A stretch of DNA of 64,000 nucleotides from CAVQKZ01 sp963837325. GTDB lineage: Bacteria; Actinomycetota; Actinomycetes; Mycobacteriales; Jatrophihabitantaceae. The stretch spans positions 558,001-622,000 of the forward strand of contig CAWIMV010000001.1 of the NCBI GenBank assembly GCA_963837325.1, given 5' to 3'. Below are positions 8,590 through 17,421 of this stretch, piece by piece (position 1 is the stretch's first letter; each line of letters starts with the position of its first letter). The notes under the pieces were generated by a model. That model made no database searches. It was not told the origin of the DNA and saw only the letters and a list, made by a program, of their open reading frames with translations. A program made the position numbers and the translations under genes.

Positions 8590-9627
8590 TTACGGTCCGC
8601 TGGTATCCGAACTGCTCGACTGGCGGGCGTCGCGGGCGTCGCGGGCGTCGTCGGCGCGCGCGGTCTGCGCGTCGTCGAGCTTGCGGGTATCGCGCAATTC
8701 CATGAAGGGTTCTACGTCGGCAGGCATGCCGCCTTCGATGGCTTGCTGGCGTTGGATCTCCGAATTGAACTCGGCCCCGAGCAGGATCGCGATGTTGGTG
8801 ATCCATAGCCAGACCAGAAAGATGATCACCGTCGCGACAGTCCCGTAGGTCTTGTTGTACGACCCGGAGAAGGCCACGTAAACGGCGAAGAGGCCGGAGG
8901 CGATCATCCATACGACCACGGCCAGAACGCCTCCGGGGGTGATCCACCGGAACCCGGGCTGCTTGACGTTCGGGCAGGCCCAGTACAGCAGCGAGAACAT
9001 CAGGCTGACGACCACGAGCAACACCGGCCACTTCGCGACGTTCCACACCGTTACCGCGGTGTCGCCGATACCGATGGCATGACCCACCTGGCTGGCGACC
9101 GGACCGGTCACGATCACCATTACGGCACTGGCCACCAACATGACGACCAGTAGCAACGTGACGCCGATGCGCACCGGTGCGGTCTTCCAGATCGGCCGGC
9201 CCTCGTCGACCTCGTAGATCGCGTTGGACGCCCGCATGAACGCAGCGACGTAACCCGATGCCGACCACAACGCCAGCACGAGCCCGACGATCGCACCGAT
9301 GCTCGCTGCGCCGGAGCGTCCCTGCACCTGTTCGATCACCGTCCGCAGAAAGCTGTTCACCCCGCCTGGCGCCACTTGACCGAGGTTGTCCAGGACCTTC
9401 TGTGTGGCTGATTTCCCGAGTAGACCAAGGATCGAGATGAGGACGAGAACCGCCGGGAAGATGGCGAGCACGCCGTAATACGTCAGGGCCGCGGCGCGGT
9501 CGGTGACATCGTCGTGCTTGAACTGCTTGACCGATCGAACCAGGATGGTGCGCCACGCCGGCCCCGGTATGGCGGTCGGCGATTCGGGTTCGGTCCGTTC
9601 GGTTTCGGCTCGCTCACTGGACGCCAC
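8590..9627 (-). CDS. YihY/BrkB family inner-membrane protein
   Basis: 345 residues. The family signature begins after a ~35-residue cytoplasmic N-terminus (DRAAALTYYGVLAIFPAVLVLISILG), and about six membrane spans follow. YPVFSGSYNKTYG-like text (AVYVAFSGSYNKTYG) and FLVWLWITNIAILLGAEFNSEI mark the conserved C-terminal half. The last ~35 residues are charged, with repeated RADDARDARDAR. GTG start at 9627 with GAGGAG seven bases ahead. It was once called ribonuclease BN; the family is now regarded as membrane proteins of uncertain transport function. It is the last gene of a four-gene leftward operon. Confidence 0.88.
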   Translation of the reverse strand: MASSERAETERTEPESPTAIPGPAWRTILVRSVKQFKHDDVTDRAAALTYYGVLAIFPAVLVLISILGLLGKSATQKVLDNLGQVAPGGVNSFLRTVIEQVQGRSGAASIGAIVGLVLALWSASGYVAAFMRASNAIYEVDEGRPIWKTAPVRIGVTLLLVVMLVASAVMVIVTGPVASQVGHAIGIGDTAVTVWNVAKWPVLLVVVSLMFSLLYWACPNVKQPGFRWITPGGVLAVVVWMIASGLFAVYVAFSGSYNKTYGTVATVIIFLVWLWITNIAILLGAEFNSEIQRQQAIEGGMPADVEPFMELRDTRKLDDAQTARADDARDARDARQSSSSDTSGP

Positions 9628-9667
9628 GGGCTCTCCTCTCGTCTGCGGTCCCTAGGCGATCGGCACA

Positions 9668-10288
9668 CTATTGCTGCAGCGGTTCCTTGACGTCAGCAGC
9701 GGCCGACTTGGCCTGGTCGGCCGTCTGCGTGGCCGCGTCCGTCGCAGTGTCCTTCACCTGGGCGATGGACTGCTGCAACGGTTCCTGAAGGTTGCCAGCC
9801 ATCTCCTGCGCCTTCTCCTTCAGCGGCTCCGCGAGCTCGCCGGCCTTGTCCTGGGCCATCCTGGCCACATCCTGCTCCCGCTCGGTCGCGGGCGGCAGCG
9901 ACGACAGCAGCCAGCCGACCCCGAAGGCGATGAGCCCGGCGGCGAGCGGGTTGCCCTGAGCCTGGCGCCGCACCGCCTGTGGTGCGGCCGCGGCGGAGTC
10001 ACTGACGCTGGACATCGCGTCACCGACGGTGGAAGCCGCCGAGCCGACGGCGTCCTTGGCCGACGACGCCCCGGAACTCGCGGCGCCGCCCGCACGGGGC
10101 CGCCCGCTGCTGTCATCGGCCGAGCCCATGAGCCGTTCCTTGACCGACGTGGCGGTGCCCTTGAAGCGATCGACGCGCCGGCCGACCACCTTCGTCGGCG
10201 AAACCTTCTCGTTGAGCCGGTCGACGTCGGCGCTCAGCGACGCCCGCGTCTGCTCGATATTGCGCTGAATCTCTTCTGGACTGCTCAT
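9668..10288 (-). CDS. DUF3618 domain membrane-anchored protein
   Basis: 206 residues. The N-terminus has the DUF3618 signature (EEIQRNIEQTRASLSADVDRLNEKVSP). A Ser/Ala-rich linker, one short hydrophobic span (NPLAAGLIAFGVGWLLSSL), then a long amphipathic region repeating KAGELAEPLKEKAQEMAG, QEPLQQS and KEPLQQ units follow. The repeats resemble LEA/apolipoprotein-like helices. The ATG at 10288 has GGAGA ahead. It probably sits on the inner membrane face; no enzyme function is known. Gap to the holin gene is 9 bases. Confidence 0.83.
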   Translation of the reverse strand: MSSPEEIQRNIEQTRASLSADVDRLNEKVSPTKVVGRRVDRFKGTATSVKERLMGSADDSSGRPRAGGAASSGASSAKDAVGSAASTVGDAMSSVSDSAAAAPQAVRRQAQGNPLAAGLIAFGVGWLLSSLPPATEREQDVARMAQDKAGELAEPLKEKAQEMAGNLQEPLQQSIAQVKDTATDAATQTADQAKSAAADVKEPLQQ

Positions 10289-10297
10289 GATGTCTCC

Positions 10298-10705
10298 TTA
10301 CCGGCCTTTGAGGGCATCGGGAACCTGCTGGATCGTGTCGACGGTTCGTTCGGGCTTCGGGTTGACCGCGCGCAGTTGACCGCGCCCAGTGGCGAACAGG
10401 ATGCCGCCGATGACGGCCCAGAGGAGGGCGACAATGAGCGCGGCCCAGCCCTGGTCCATGGCGTTGGCCAGTCCCCACCAGAGGGCGAAGGACAGGAACA
10501 GCAGCACCATGTAACCGGCGAAGCCGGCGCCGCCGAGCATGCCGGCCGCCTTACCTGCCTTCGAGACCTCGGTCTTGATCTCGACCTTGGCTAATTCGAG
10601 TTCCTGACGCATCAACGTCGACAGATCACGGCTCACCTCAGAGATGAGCTGTCCGACCGACGCCGAGCCGACGTCGGCTCGACCGTCGGGGCCTGGTGCA
10701 CTCAC
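10298..10705 (-). CDS. Actinobacterial holin-X (DUF1469) family protein
   Basis: 135 residues. A cytoplasmic helix (SVGQLISEVSRDLSTLMRQELELAKVE) leads into two hydrophobic hairpin segments (AGFAGYMVLLFLSFALWWGL and AALIVALLWAVIGGILFATG). This is the holin-X/phage-holin-III-like family, which in actinobacterial chromosomes travels with DUF3618 genes and is not linked to prophages. GTG start at 10705, only two bases after the stop of the upstream gene. No phage genes lie nearby, so a lysis role is unlikely. Confidence 0.85.
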   Translation of the reverse strand: MSAPGPDGRADVGSASVGQLISEVSRDLSTLMRQELELAKVEIKTEVSKAGKAAGMLGGAGFAGYMVLLFLSFALWWGLANAMDQGWAALIVALLWAVIGGILFATGRGQLRAVNPKPERTVDTIQQVPDALKGR

Positions 10706-10707
10706 CG

Positions 10708-11499
10708 TCAGATCCCCCCGCCGTGCGAACCGGACTGGGAGAACCCGTCTCCATCGTCGGCTTGACCGCTGCTGTACTGGCTGCCGTATTGCGACGCGGG
10801 CTGCGTGCCGTACTGCGGCGCTGACTGGGCGCCGTAGCCGCTGGATGCTTCTGTACCCCGCGCCGAGTAACCGATGACCTCGGTCTCGTAGTCAGTCGCC
10901 GGTGCGAACTCCGTCGTGGTGGCGGTAGCCAGCTGGGGAGCCGAATCGCTCGGCGTGGCCGCCGACGGCGAGGAGTCGCTGGACTCATCCGAGCGCGCTG
11001 CCACCACGCCACGCGTGAGCCGTCCAGCCACGACACCTGCGAGCGCGGCCCCGAGCAGGAAGGTGCCCGGGCGGCGCCGCGCGAAGGTCCGCACCTCGTC
11101 GAGTACCTCGCCCGGCTCGCGTCCGTCCAACCAGTTGGCCGCCCCCTTCACACGCTCGCCGGCCTGGCCGACCAGCTGGGTCGCCACGCCGCCCTGCTCG
11201 TTCGCGCTAGTCATTGCGCTCAGCTCGTCGGCGAGAGAGCGGAGGTTGTCCACCAGTGCGCGGTGCTGGTCGCCGGCCTGCTGCTTGACCTGTCCGCGGG
11301 CCTCGCCGAGGAGGTCGCGGGCCTGCTTGGTGGTCTCCTGGGCGACGTCTTTGGCCTTTTCCGCCGCGGTCTGCGCAACGTCGGTTCCGGCGTGCTTGGC
11401 CGCCTGAGAGGCTTCGCTCGCCCGGTCCTTAACGGATGTGCCACCTCCGTCGTCGGGTGCGGCGGACTGCGCCGCGGGGGTCGGTGAGTATTCGGTCAT
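10708..11499 (-). CDS. LEA-like repeat protein with C-terminal disordered tail
   Basis: 263 residues. After a short acidic start come LEA-like alanine/lysine repeats (SEASQAAKHAG, AEKAKDVAQETTKQARDL, GEARGQVKQQAGD). A helical region with GERVKGAANWLDGREPGEV precedes a hydrophobic stretch PGTFLLGAALAGVVAGRL, and a Ser/Gln/Tyr-rich tail carries YGAQSAPQYG-type repeats. The ATG at 11499 has an excellent GGAGGAAC; an upstream in-frame ATG at 11592 lacks one. First gene of the operon with holin-X, DUF3618 and YihY. The composition suggests an envelope or desiccation-stress protein (inference). Confidence 0.75.
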   Translation of the reverse strand: MTEYSPTPAAQSAAPDDGGGTSVKDRASEASQAAKHAGTDVAQTAAEKAKDVAQETTKQARDLLGEARGQVKQQAGDQHRALVDNLRSLADELSAMTSANEQGGVATQLVGQAGERVKGAANWLDGREPGEVLDEVRTFARRRPGTFLLGAALAGVVAGRLTRGVVAARSDESSDSSPSAATPSDSAPQLATATTTEFAPATDYETEVIGYSARGTEASSGYGAQSAPQYGTQPASQYGSQYSSGQADDGDGFSQSGSHGGGI

Positions 11500-11720
11500 G
11501 GTTCCTCCGGGGTTGGGAACGGCGGCAGCGTGGTGCTGCTGAACGGGCGGAATGGAATGACGCTGCCTGCATGTTCGGGGCGCACGGCTCACACCGCGAG
11601 ACGGGTGACCGCCACGTGGTTGCGGGCTAATGCTTCGAGCGGCCGCCTATGGCCAGCCGCAGTCGTTTCGTTGGGTTGTCGTCGAGCCACCAGCTTGACT
11701 CGCGGTGATGCCCCGCCTAG

Positions 11721-11746
11721 ATACCCCGGCTGCTACCGCTTTTAAC
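11721..11746 (-). promoter_or_regulatory. Candidate SigB/SigF-type stress promoter
   Basis: On the minus strand GTTA (11746-11743), sixteen bases, then GGGTAT (11726-11721). The general-stress sigma factors of actinobacteria (SigF of mycobacteria, SigB of streptomycetes) recognise GTTT-N14..17-GGGTAT/C. It lies about 220 bases before the ATG of the LEA-like gene and points at it. One mismatch in the -35 tetramer. Confidence 0.5.
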
Positions 11747-11786
11747 ACCGAACAACATCCCCGTTCGGCCCGACAACCTCCGGAAG

Positions 11787-11835
11787 CAACTGTGCAACTT
11801 CTCGCAGCCTGGGGCCGCAAGAAGTTGCACAGTTG
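11787..11835. repeat. Perfect palindrome, GTGCAACTT family
   Basis: Left arm 11787-11802 and right arm 11820-11835 are exact reverse complements over 16 bases around a 17-base loop. The core GTGCAACTT/AAGTTGCAC recurs in another intergenic palindrome at 53745-53785. It lies just past the methyltransferase stop, so it may also terminate that transcript or block read-through. Confidence 0.8.
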
Positions 11836-11853
11836 GGAATCCGTCGTGGTTGC

Positions 11854-12915
11854 TCAGGGGCGGATCTCGATGACACGGTTCACGGGCGTGTCGAGCACGC
11901 GGCGGAACCGACTGAAGCCGCCCTGGTCGGCGATCGAACGCAACTGCGCCTCGCTGGCCTGGGCGCCGAGGGCCCAGCCGCCCGGTTGCGAGCGGGCTGA
12001 CGGCGTGCAGACCAATGTCGACGCCGAGTAGAACAACCGCCCGATCGGATTGAGATTGTCGGTGACCGTCTCGCCGGCGGCCGGTTCGACCAGCAGCCAG
12101 GTCCCGTCGTCGGCAAGGGCGCTGCGGATGTGGCTGGCCGCGCCGACCGGATCGCCCATGTCGTGCAGGGCGTCGAAGATGCACACCAGCGCGTAGTCGG
12201 CGCCGGGGAAGTTCTGCGCGGACGCGACCTCGAAGTCCACCCGATCCGCGAGGCCAGCCTCGACGGCGGCCTTGCGGGCAGCAGCGATCGACGGTTCGTG
12301 GTTGTCGAAACCGACGACCCGCGCCGACGGGTAGGCCTGAGCCAACAGGATGGTGGACGCACCGTGGCCACAACCCACGTCTGCGATTCGAGCGCCGTCG
12401 CGCAACCGGGATTCCACACCGTCGAGGGCCGGAATCCAGGTTGACGTCAGGTTCGCGACGTAGCCGGGCCGGAAGAATCGCTCGACACCGACGAACAGGT
12501 CATGGTGGTGGGCCCCCCACGCGACACCGACGCCACTGCGGATCGCGTCGGTCAATGTTTCCTCGTCCTTGAACAGCGCGGCGGCCAGCAGCATCCCGGC
12601 GGCAAGGAACGTGGGGGAACTCTGGTCGGCCAGGCAGGCGGCCTGCGCCGGCGTCAAGTGGTACCGCTGCGTGTCCTCGTCGTACTCGCAGTACCCCGAC
12701 GCGGCCTGGGCGTTGAGCCACTCCCGTACGTAGCGTTCGTCGCAGGCAGCCTCGGCGGCGGTTTCCGCCGCCGTGGCCGGCCCGACGTCGGCCAGGGCAC
12801 GATAGAGGCCGAGCCGGTCACCGATGACGACGGTGACCGCGTGATGGGTGGCGCCGAGGTCGGTGAGGAACCGGCCGGCGAACTCGTGCAGATCGTTCTC
12901 GTCGACTGTGGTCAT
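11854..12915 (-). CDS. Class I SAM-dependent methyltransferase with N-terminal winged helix
   Basis: 353 residues. Residues ~1-90 form a winged-helix dimerisation module of the kind found in O-methyltransferases (DRLGLYRALADVGPATAAE, ERYVREWLNAQAASGYCEYD). The Rossmann methyltransferase domain starts near residue 175, with motif I ADVGCGHGASTILLA, an acidic VVGFDNHEPS and YALVCIFDALHDMGDP. Start ATG at 12915 with AAGAAAGGA upstream. It resembles the actinobacterial Rv2258c-like family, whose substrate is unknown. The wHTH here is normally a dimerisation part and need not mean DNA binding. Confidence 0.82.
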   Translation of the reverse strand: MTTVDENDLHEFAGRFLTDLGATHHAVTVVIGDRLGLYRALADVGPATAAETAAEAACDERYVREWLNAQAASGYCEYDEDTQRYHLTPAQAACLADQSSPTFLAAGMLLAAALFKDEETLTDAIRSGVGVAWGAHHHDLFVGVERFFRPGYVANLTSTWIPALDGVESRLRDGARIADVGCGHGASTILLAQAYPSARVVGFDNHEPSIAAARKAAVEAGLADRVDFEVASAQNFPGADYALVCIFDALHDMGDPVGAASHIRSALADDGTWLLVEPAAGETVTDNLNPIGRLFYSASTLVCTPSARSQPGGWALGAQASEAQLRSIADQGGFSRFRRVLDTPVNRVIEIRP

Positions 12916-12950
12916 CAAACGGTCCTTTCTTCTACTCCGGCTCTTTGAGC

Positions 12951-13124
12951 TCAGGAGTGCGCGGGCTGCGCGGTGACCCGCCGCCCGAACAGACGGCGGG
13001 AGCGTGGGATTCGGATGGCGGAGACGTTCGGCTGATTTGTCCGGGTCAGCCGGTATTCGGCGGAACTGGCGCGCATCTCGCGCTGACGATCTGCCGCGAT
13101 TTGGGCGGTGAACTCGCTGTGCAT
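12951..13124 (-). CDS. Small basic hypothetical protein
   Basis: 57 residues from an ATG at 13124 with AAGGGGA upstream: MHSEFTAQIAADRQREM, then a Ser/Thr/Arg-rich middle and basic tail (RIPRSRRLFGRR). Short MHxE...DRQREMR proteins of this kind are frequent in actinobacteria, which supports it as a real gene, but no function is known. It lies 35 bases before the methyltransferase gene on the same strand and divergent from the LuxR-ATPase gene. Confidence 0.5.
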   Translation of the reverse strand: MHSEFTAQIAADRQREMRASSAEYRLTRTNQPNVSAIRIPRSRRLFGRRVTAQPAHS

Positions 13125-13287
13125 GGCGTCCCCTTGCTGGTGCTGGTGTTGTGCATTGAGCCTGTTCTGGCCGGGACGCCGGGACATCCGGGCGAGCTAC
13201 GTGTCCGCCACCGAACCGCCACGGATCCGCTACCGAACGCGCCGGTCGAACCTGTCGGGTCCGCTGTGCAGCGGGCAGGATGTGCAC

Positions 13288-16080
13288 GTGACGACGCAGC
13301 CGACGGCCAAGGTGTCGGAGCGGGAGGCAGAGGTGCTGGCAGCTCTCGGCGAGCACCTTTCCAACGCGCAGATCGCGTCCCGGCTGCATCTGTCGGTGCG
13401 CACGGTCGAGACGCATGTGTCGTCGCTGCTGCGCAAGCTCGGGGCGGACGACCGCCGCGGCCTGGCCGAGCTGGCGCCGAGCCTGACCGGGGAATCTGCG
13501 GTGGCCGGTGCCGGGGGGGTCCGCGGTCTGCCGGCGTCCTGGACGCCATTCATCGGAAGAACCCGCGAACGCGACCACCTGCTGCAGTCGTTGCACGAGT
13601 CGCGCCTCGTCACCCTGCTGGGCCCGGGGGGAGTCGGCAAGACCCGGCTGGCGGCAGTGGTGGCCAAGGACGTCGGGACCGTGCTGCCGCTCGGTGCCTC
13701 GTTCGTCGAACTGGTCAGTGTCCGTCCTGGCTTCCTCGTCCAGGCGGTGGCCGCGGTGCTGGGCGTCACCGAACAACCCGGCCGGCCGCTACCCGTCGGC
13801 GTCCTTGATCGATTGCGCCACGGCCGGGCCCTGCTCGTGCTGGACAACTGCGAGCACCTGATCGACGACACCGCCGAGTTCGTCACGGCGCTGCTCGGCG
13901 CGACCGACGAGCTGACCGTGCTGACCACCAGCCGCGAGCGGATCGGGGTGGCCGGCGAACGGGTGATCCCGCTGCCTGGGCTGTCACTGGTTGCGGAGTC
14001 GTCCGGTGGCGCGGTCGGGTCCGAAGCCGTCTCGATGTTTTTCGATCGCGCGCGGGCGGTCGATCCGCAGTTCGACGCGAATCCGGCGGAGGTCGGAGAG
14101 CTGTGCAGTGAACTGGACGGCATGCCGCTGGCGATCGAGTTGGCGACCGCGCGCACCTCGACACTTGGCGTCGCCGGGCTGCGGGCCGGCCTCGATGATC
14201 GGCTACGGCTGCTGACGGGCGGGCGTGACGCCGACCGGAGGCACCGCTCGTTACGGGCGGTCATCGACTGGAGCCACGACTTGCTCGACGACGAGGAGCG
14301 GATGGCCTTTCGCCGGCTGGGCCGCTTCGTCGGTGACTTCGACCTGTCGGCGGCGGCGGCCGTGACAGACATTCCGCTCACCACGCTCACTGATCTCGTC
14401 GGCCGCCTGGCGGACAAGAGCCTGCTGGTGCATCGACGTTCGTCCGTCGCTGCTTGGGGGCTGCTCGAAACCGTGCGCGCCTATTCGGTTGAGAAGATGA
14501 CCGAAGCCGGCGAACGCGACCAGATCCTGGAGCGCCATCTGCGGTGGGCGCTTGACCGCGCGACCGACTTGGAGCAGCGACTGGGGCCGACCGACGATTG
14601 GCGCGCTGAGTTCGACCTGGTGGTCAGCGATCTGCGCTCGGCGTTGCTGACCGCCGCCGACGATGCGATGGCTCATCGACTGGCGCGCGCACTTGGGCAC
14701 CTGACGTACGCCCGCCGGTTCCTCGCCGAGTCGCGCGAGCACTACCAGACCGCCGCCCGGCGCGCACCCAACGACGCCGACGCAGCACAGGACGTGTGGA
14801 CCGCGGCCCGGGTCGCGCATACCGAGAGCCGCGGCGAGCTGCGTTTCGAGCTCAGTGTGCAGGCGGCCGATCGTGCGGCGGCGGCGGGCGACCGGGCGAC
14901 CCAGGCGTCGGTGCTGGCCGAAGCGGTTTCCATCGGCACTCGTTTCCCGGCGATCTTCGAGACCGAGGTTACGCAGTCGCGGCTGCTGGAACTGCTTTCG
15001 CTGGCCGATCGCGTCGCACCGGTCGGCGATCCCGCGGTCGGGGCGCAACTCGCCTTGGCCCACGCGTGGCACGGGACGCGAGCGGTGGACCTGCCGGACA
15101 TCGGGGCGTTCGAGCGTGCACTGGAGATCGCTCGTCGCGCCGACGACCCAGTGCTCATCAGTGCGGCCTTGGACGCGCTGTGCAGTGCGGCCATCATGAG
15201 CGGGCGGCTACGAGAGGACTACGAACTCAGTGAGCAGCGGCTTGCCTTGTTGGACCGCTTGCCCGGGCATCAACCGTACGCCGGTTCGGAGGCTCTCGAC
15301 GTGCTGCACATGGCCGTTGAGAACGCCTTCACTGCCGGTGAGTTGCCGGCAGCGGTCGAGTCCTCCCGCGTATTCAGCCAGGGCGACATGACCGCGGCCA
15401 CACCGCACATGGTCACGAGCAAGCCGATCATGGCGTTGACGCTGATGGGCCGCTTTGACGAGGCCCTCGATTACGCCAGCCGCACCAGAGCGATTTGGGA
15501 GCGAGCCGGCTGCCCGTCGGCTCGCTGGATGGCCCCACCGATCTATGCCGCGGCAATGTGCCACGGGCTACGCGGTCAAGCCGCCGGGTTCGAAACTTGG
15601 CGGACCCTGGCGCTCGACCGGGTCGCCGGCGTCCAGACCCGCACGATGCACTTTCAATTGCGGTGGTTCGGCGCTTTCGCCGACGCCCGCGTCGCTCTGC
15701 AGGTCGGCAACGTGGATGAAGCCGTGCGCGCCACCGCCGAGCTTCCTACCGACGAGGGAGCTTGGTGGACCACCCGGCACTGGCCCTACGACGCGTACTA
15801 CTGGGCCATCGCGGCCGAGGTCGCGGTTGCGGCCGACCTGCCCGATGCCGACCGTCGATTGGCCGTTGCCCAGCCAGCGGGTGAGCAGAATCGGTGGGCG
15901 GCCGCCTGCCTCGCGCGCGCTCGCGGACGTCGCAGCGGCGACCCGGCGGAGTTCGCCGAGTCGCTCGCCGGCTGGCAGCGAATCGAAGCGCGATTCGAGC
16001 GCGCCGTGACCCTCGTCCTCATGCCCGGCCGTGCCGCCGAAGGTCGGGCCGAGCTCGCCGAGATGGGCTGCGCGGGCTAG
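13288..16080 (+). CDS. LuxR-type HTH / NB-ARC-like ATPase / TPR regulator
   Basis: About 930 residues. Unusually, the LuxR helix-turn-helix is at the N-terminus (residues ~8-62, SEREAEVLAALGEHLSNAQIA...TVETHVSSLLRKL). A P-loop ATPase follows with Walker A GPGGVGKT at 112-119, Walker B-like ALLVLDNCEHL, the sensor TTSRERIG and GMPLAIELA. The C-terminal ~500 residues are alpha-helical TPR-like repeats. The layout suggests a signal-responsive ATP-dependent transcription regulator; the ligand and targets are unknown. Start chosen at GTG 13288 with CAGGA eight bases before; upstream in-frame codons translate to cysteine/tryptophan-rich nonsense. The adjacent divergent methyltransferase could be a target (inference). 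Confidence 0.85.
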   Translation: MTTQPTAKVSEREAEVLAALGEHLSNAQIASRLHLSVRTVETHVSSLLRKLGADDRRGLAELAPSLTGESAVAGAGGVRGLPASWTPFIGRTRERDHLLQSLHESRLVTLLGPGGVGKTRLAAVVAKDVGTVLPLGASFVELVSVRPGFLVQAVAAVLGVTEQPGRPLPVGVLDRLRHGRALLVLDNCEHLIDDTAEFVTALLGATDELTVLTTSRERIGVAGERVIPLPGLSLVAESSGGAVGSEAVSMFFDRARAVDPQFDANPAEVGELCSELDGMPLAIELATARTSTLGVAGLRAGLDDRLRLLTGGRDADRRHRSLRAVIDWSHDLLDDEERMAFRRLGRFVGDFDLSAAAAVTDIPLTTLTDLVGRLADKSLLVHRRSSVAAWGLLETVRAYSVEKMTEAGERDQILERHLRWALDRATDLEQRLGPTDDWRAEFDLVVSDLRSALLTAADDAMAHRLARALGHLTYARRFLAESREHYQTAARRAPNDADAAQDVWTAARVAHTESRGELRFELSVQAADRAAAAGDRATQASVLAEAVSIGTRFPAIFETEVTQSRLLELLSLADRVAPVGDPAVGAQLALAHAWHGTRAVDLPDIGAFERALEIARRADDPVLISAALDALCSAAIMSGRLREDYELSEQRLALLDRLPGHQPYAGSEALDVLHMAVENAFTAGELPAAVESSRVFSQGDMTAATPHMVTSKPIMALTLMGRFDEALDYASRTRAIWERAGCPSARWMAPPIYAAAMCHGLRGQAAGFETWRTLALDRVAGVQTRTMHFQLRWFGAFADARVALQVGNVDEAVRATAELPTDEGAWWTTRHWPYDAYYWAIAAEVAVAADLPDADRRLAVAQPAGEQNRWAAACLARARGRRSGDPAEFAESLAGWQRIEARFERAVTLVLMPGRAAEGRAELAEMGCAG

Positions 16081-16118
16081 GCAACCCACGCGATTGCATC
16101 GGCCAGCGCGGCCCGCGC

Positions 16119-17421
16119 TCAGACGCCGAGTAGGTCGTGGGTTCGGTTGCGTCGGGGTGTTTGGGTGGGGTCGATCCAGGGTGGTGGGGTCCAGTGTGGG
16201 GTGCCGTTGGTCATGGTGCAGGTCCAGCCGAGGTTGGGGTGTTCGCGGTGGTGGTAGCCGCAGAGCAGGGTGCCGTCGTCGACGGAGGTGCGTCTGGTTA
16301 TCGAGTAGTCGGTGATGTGGTGGGCTTGGCACCAGGCTGGCCCGACCGAACATCCTGGGAAGGAGCAGCCTTGGTCGCGGGCGATCATGGCTAGGCGTTG
16401 GCCTTCGGTGAAGATGCGGTGGGTGTCGCCGTAGGCGGTGATCTCGCGGGTCTTGGTCAGGGCGACGGGGATGACGCGGGCGTCGCCGGCCAGGGTCAAG
16501 GCCTGCTCGACGGAGATCAGCGCGCCGTGCCCGGTCGTGACGAGCCCAGTCTTCGTTTCGGCTTGCTGGTCGGTCATGGTGAGGACGATGGTGGCGGCGA
16601 CACCGTTGCAAGCCGGGAGTTCACCGGAGCGCAGCAGGGCCAACAGGGCGTCCTGCAGCCCGTCGTGGCGGCGCTGGCCGGGGGTGCGGGGATCGCGGGT
16701 CCCGTCCTCGGAGGCCGCGGGCTTGGCCACCGAGTCCAGCACGGACGAGGAGGGCTTCGGCGCAGATCGTCGTCACCTCGGCCTCGACACGGGCGGAGCC
16801 GTCGCGGCGCTGCCGCACGCTCAGGTCACGGCGACGAGCCCGGTCACGTTCCTCGGTCAACGTGCCGTCGGGGTCCAGGGTGTCGACGACGCGACGGGCG
16901 ACCTGCTTGAGCAGGGCCGGGTCGAGTTCGGCCGCCTGCTCGAGGAGGAACTGTTGCACCCAAACCTCGTGCTCGGCCTGCACCGCCGCCGGCAACGCAT
17001 CAACGGTCGCGGTCACGACCCGGGCATGCGCACCGGAAATCGTCCCCGCGGCTTGCGCGGCGGCGACCGGCGCGAACACCGGCGGCAGTGCCTGTCCGGT
17101 CAGCCCGCGCCGCGGCCCCAGCTCCGCCGCGGCACGCACCCGGCCTGTCGCCTCGGATGGGGCGATCCGCAACAACTGGGTCAACAACCCCGCCGTGTTG
17201 CGGCAGGCATGTTCGTGCGCCAAACCCCGCGAGTCGATCTCTGCGATCAGCGCGTGATCGACCGGGGCCAGGCGCCGCTTCTGCACTTCGAGATCGCGCA
17301 GTAGGTCGAGGGCCTGATCGCCGGGCAGGGTGGTCAGGTCCAGGTTCTGCAGCTCGTCCACGACCGCGCTGAGCCGCGCGAGGACCGAGGCCGCGCCGCG
17401 ATCGTCCCGTCGATCGAACAT
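16119..17421 (-). pseudogene. 13E12-repeat (DUF222) HNH endonuclease, frameshifted
   Basis: Residues 1-~225 in the first frame (from ATG 17421) are a normal DUF222 N-terminus (VVDELQNLDL, QALDLLRDLEVQKRR, GTISGAHARVV, ARVEAEVTTICAEALL). At about 16743-16750 the conserved continuation VLDSVAK...DPRTPGQRRHDGL switches to another frame and runs on to the HNH motif (GCSFPGCSVGPAWCQAHHI...LLCGYHHREH) at 16119. One extra base in the GTCC stretch explains it: removing it gives EALLVVLDSV. Either a true single-base inactivation, a programmed shift or a sequencing error. 13E12 genes are dispersed, multi-copy and mobile-like in actinobacteria. Confidence 0.82.

Larger units (their letters stand above)
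11500..11853. other. Intergenic region with stress-type promoter and a palindrome
   Basis: 354 bases with no credible gene. It holds the 5' side of the leftward LEA-holin-DUF3618-YihY operon, a leftward GTTA-N16-GGGTAT promoter candidate, and close to the methyltransferase stop a perfect 16-base inverted repeat. Both are listed separately. Confidence 0.6.

Noticed and set aside
10298..10705. Prophage remnant suggested by the holin-like gene
   Set aside because: No other phage genes nearby; holin-X proteins belong to a chromosomal family linked to DUF3618.
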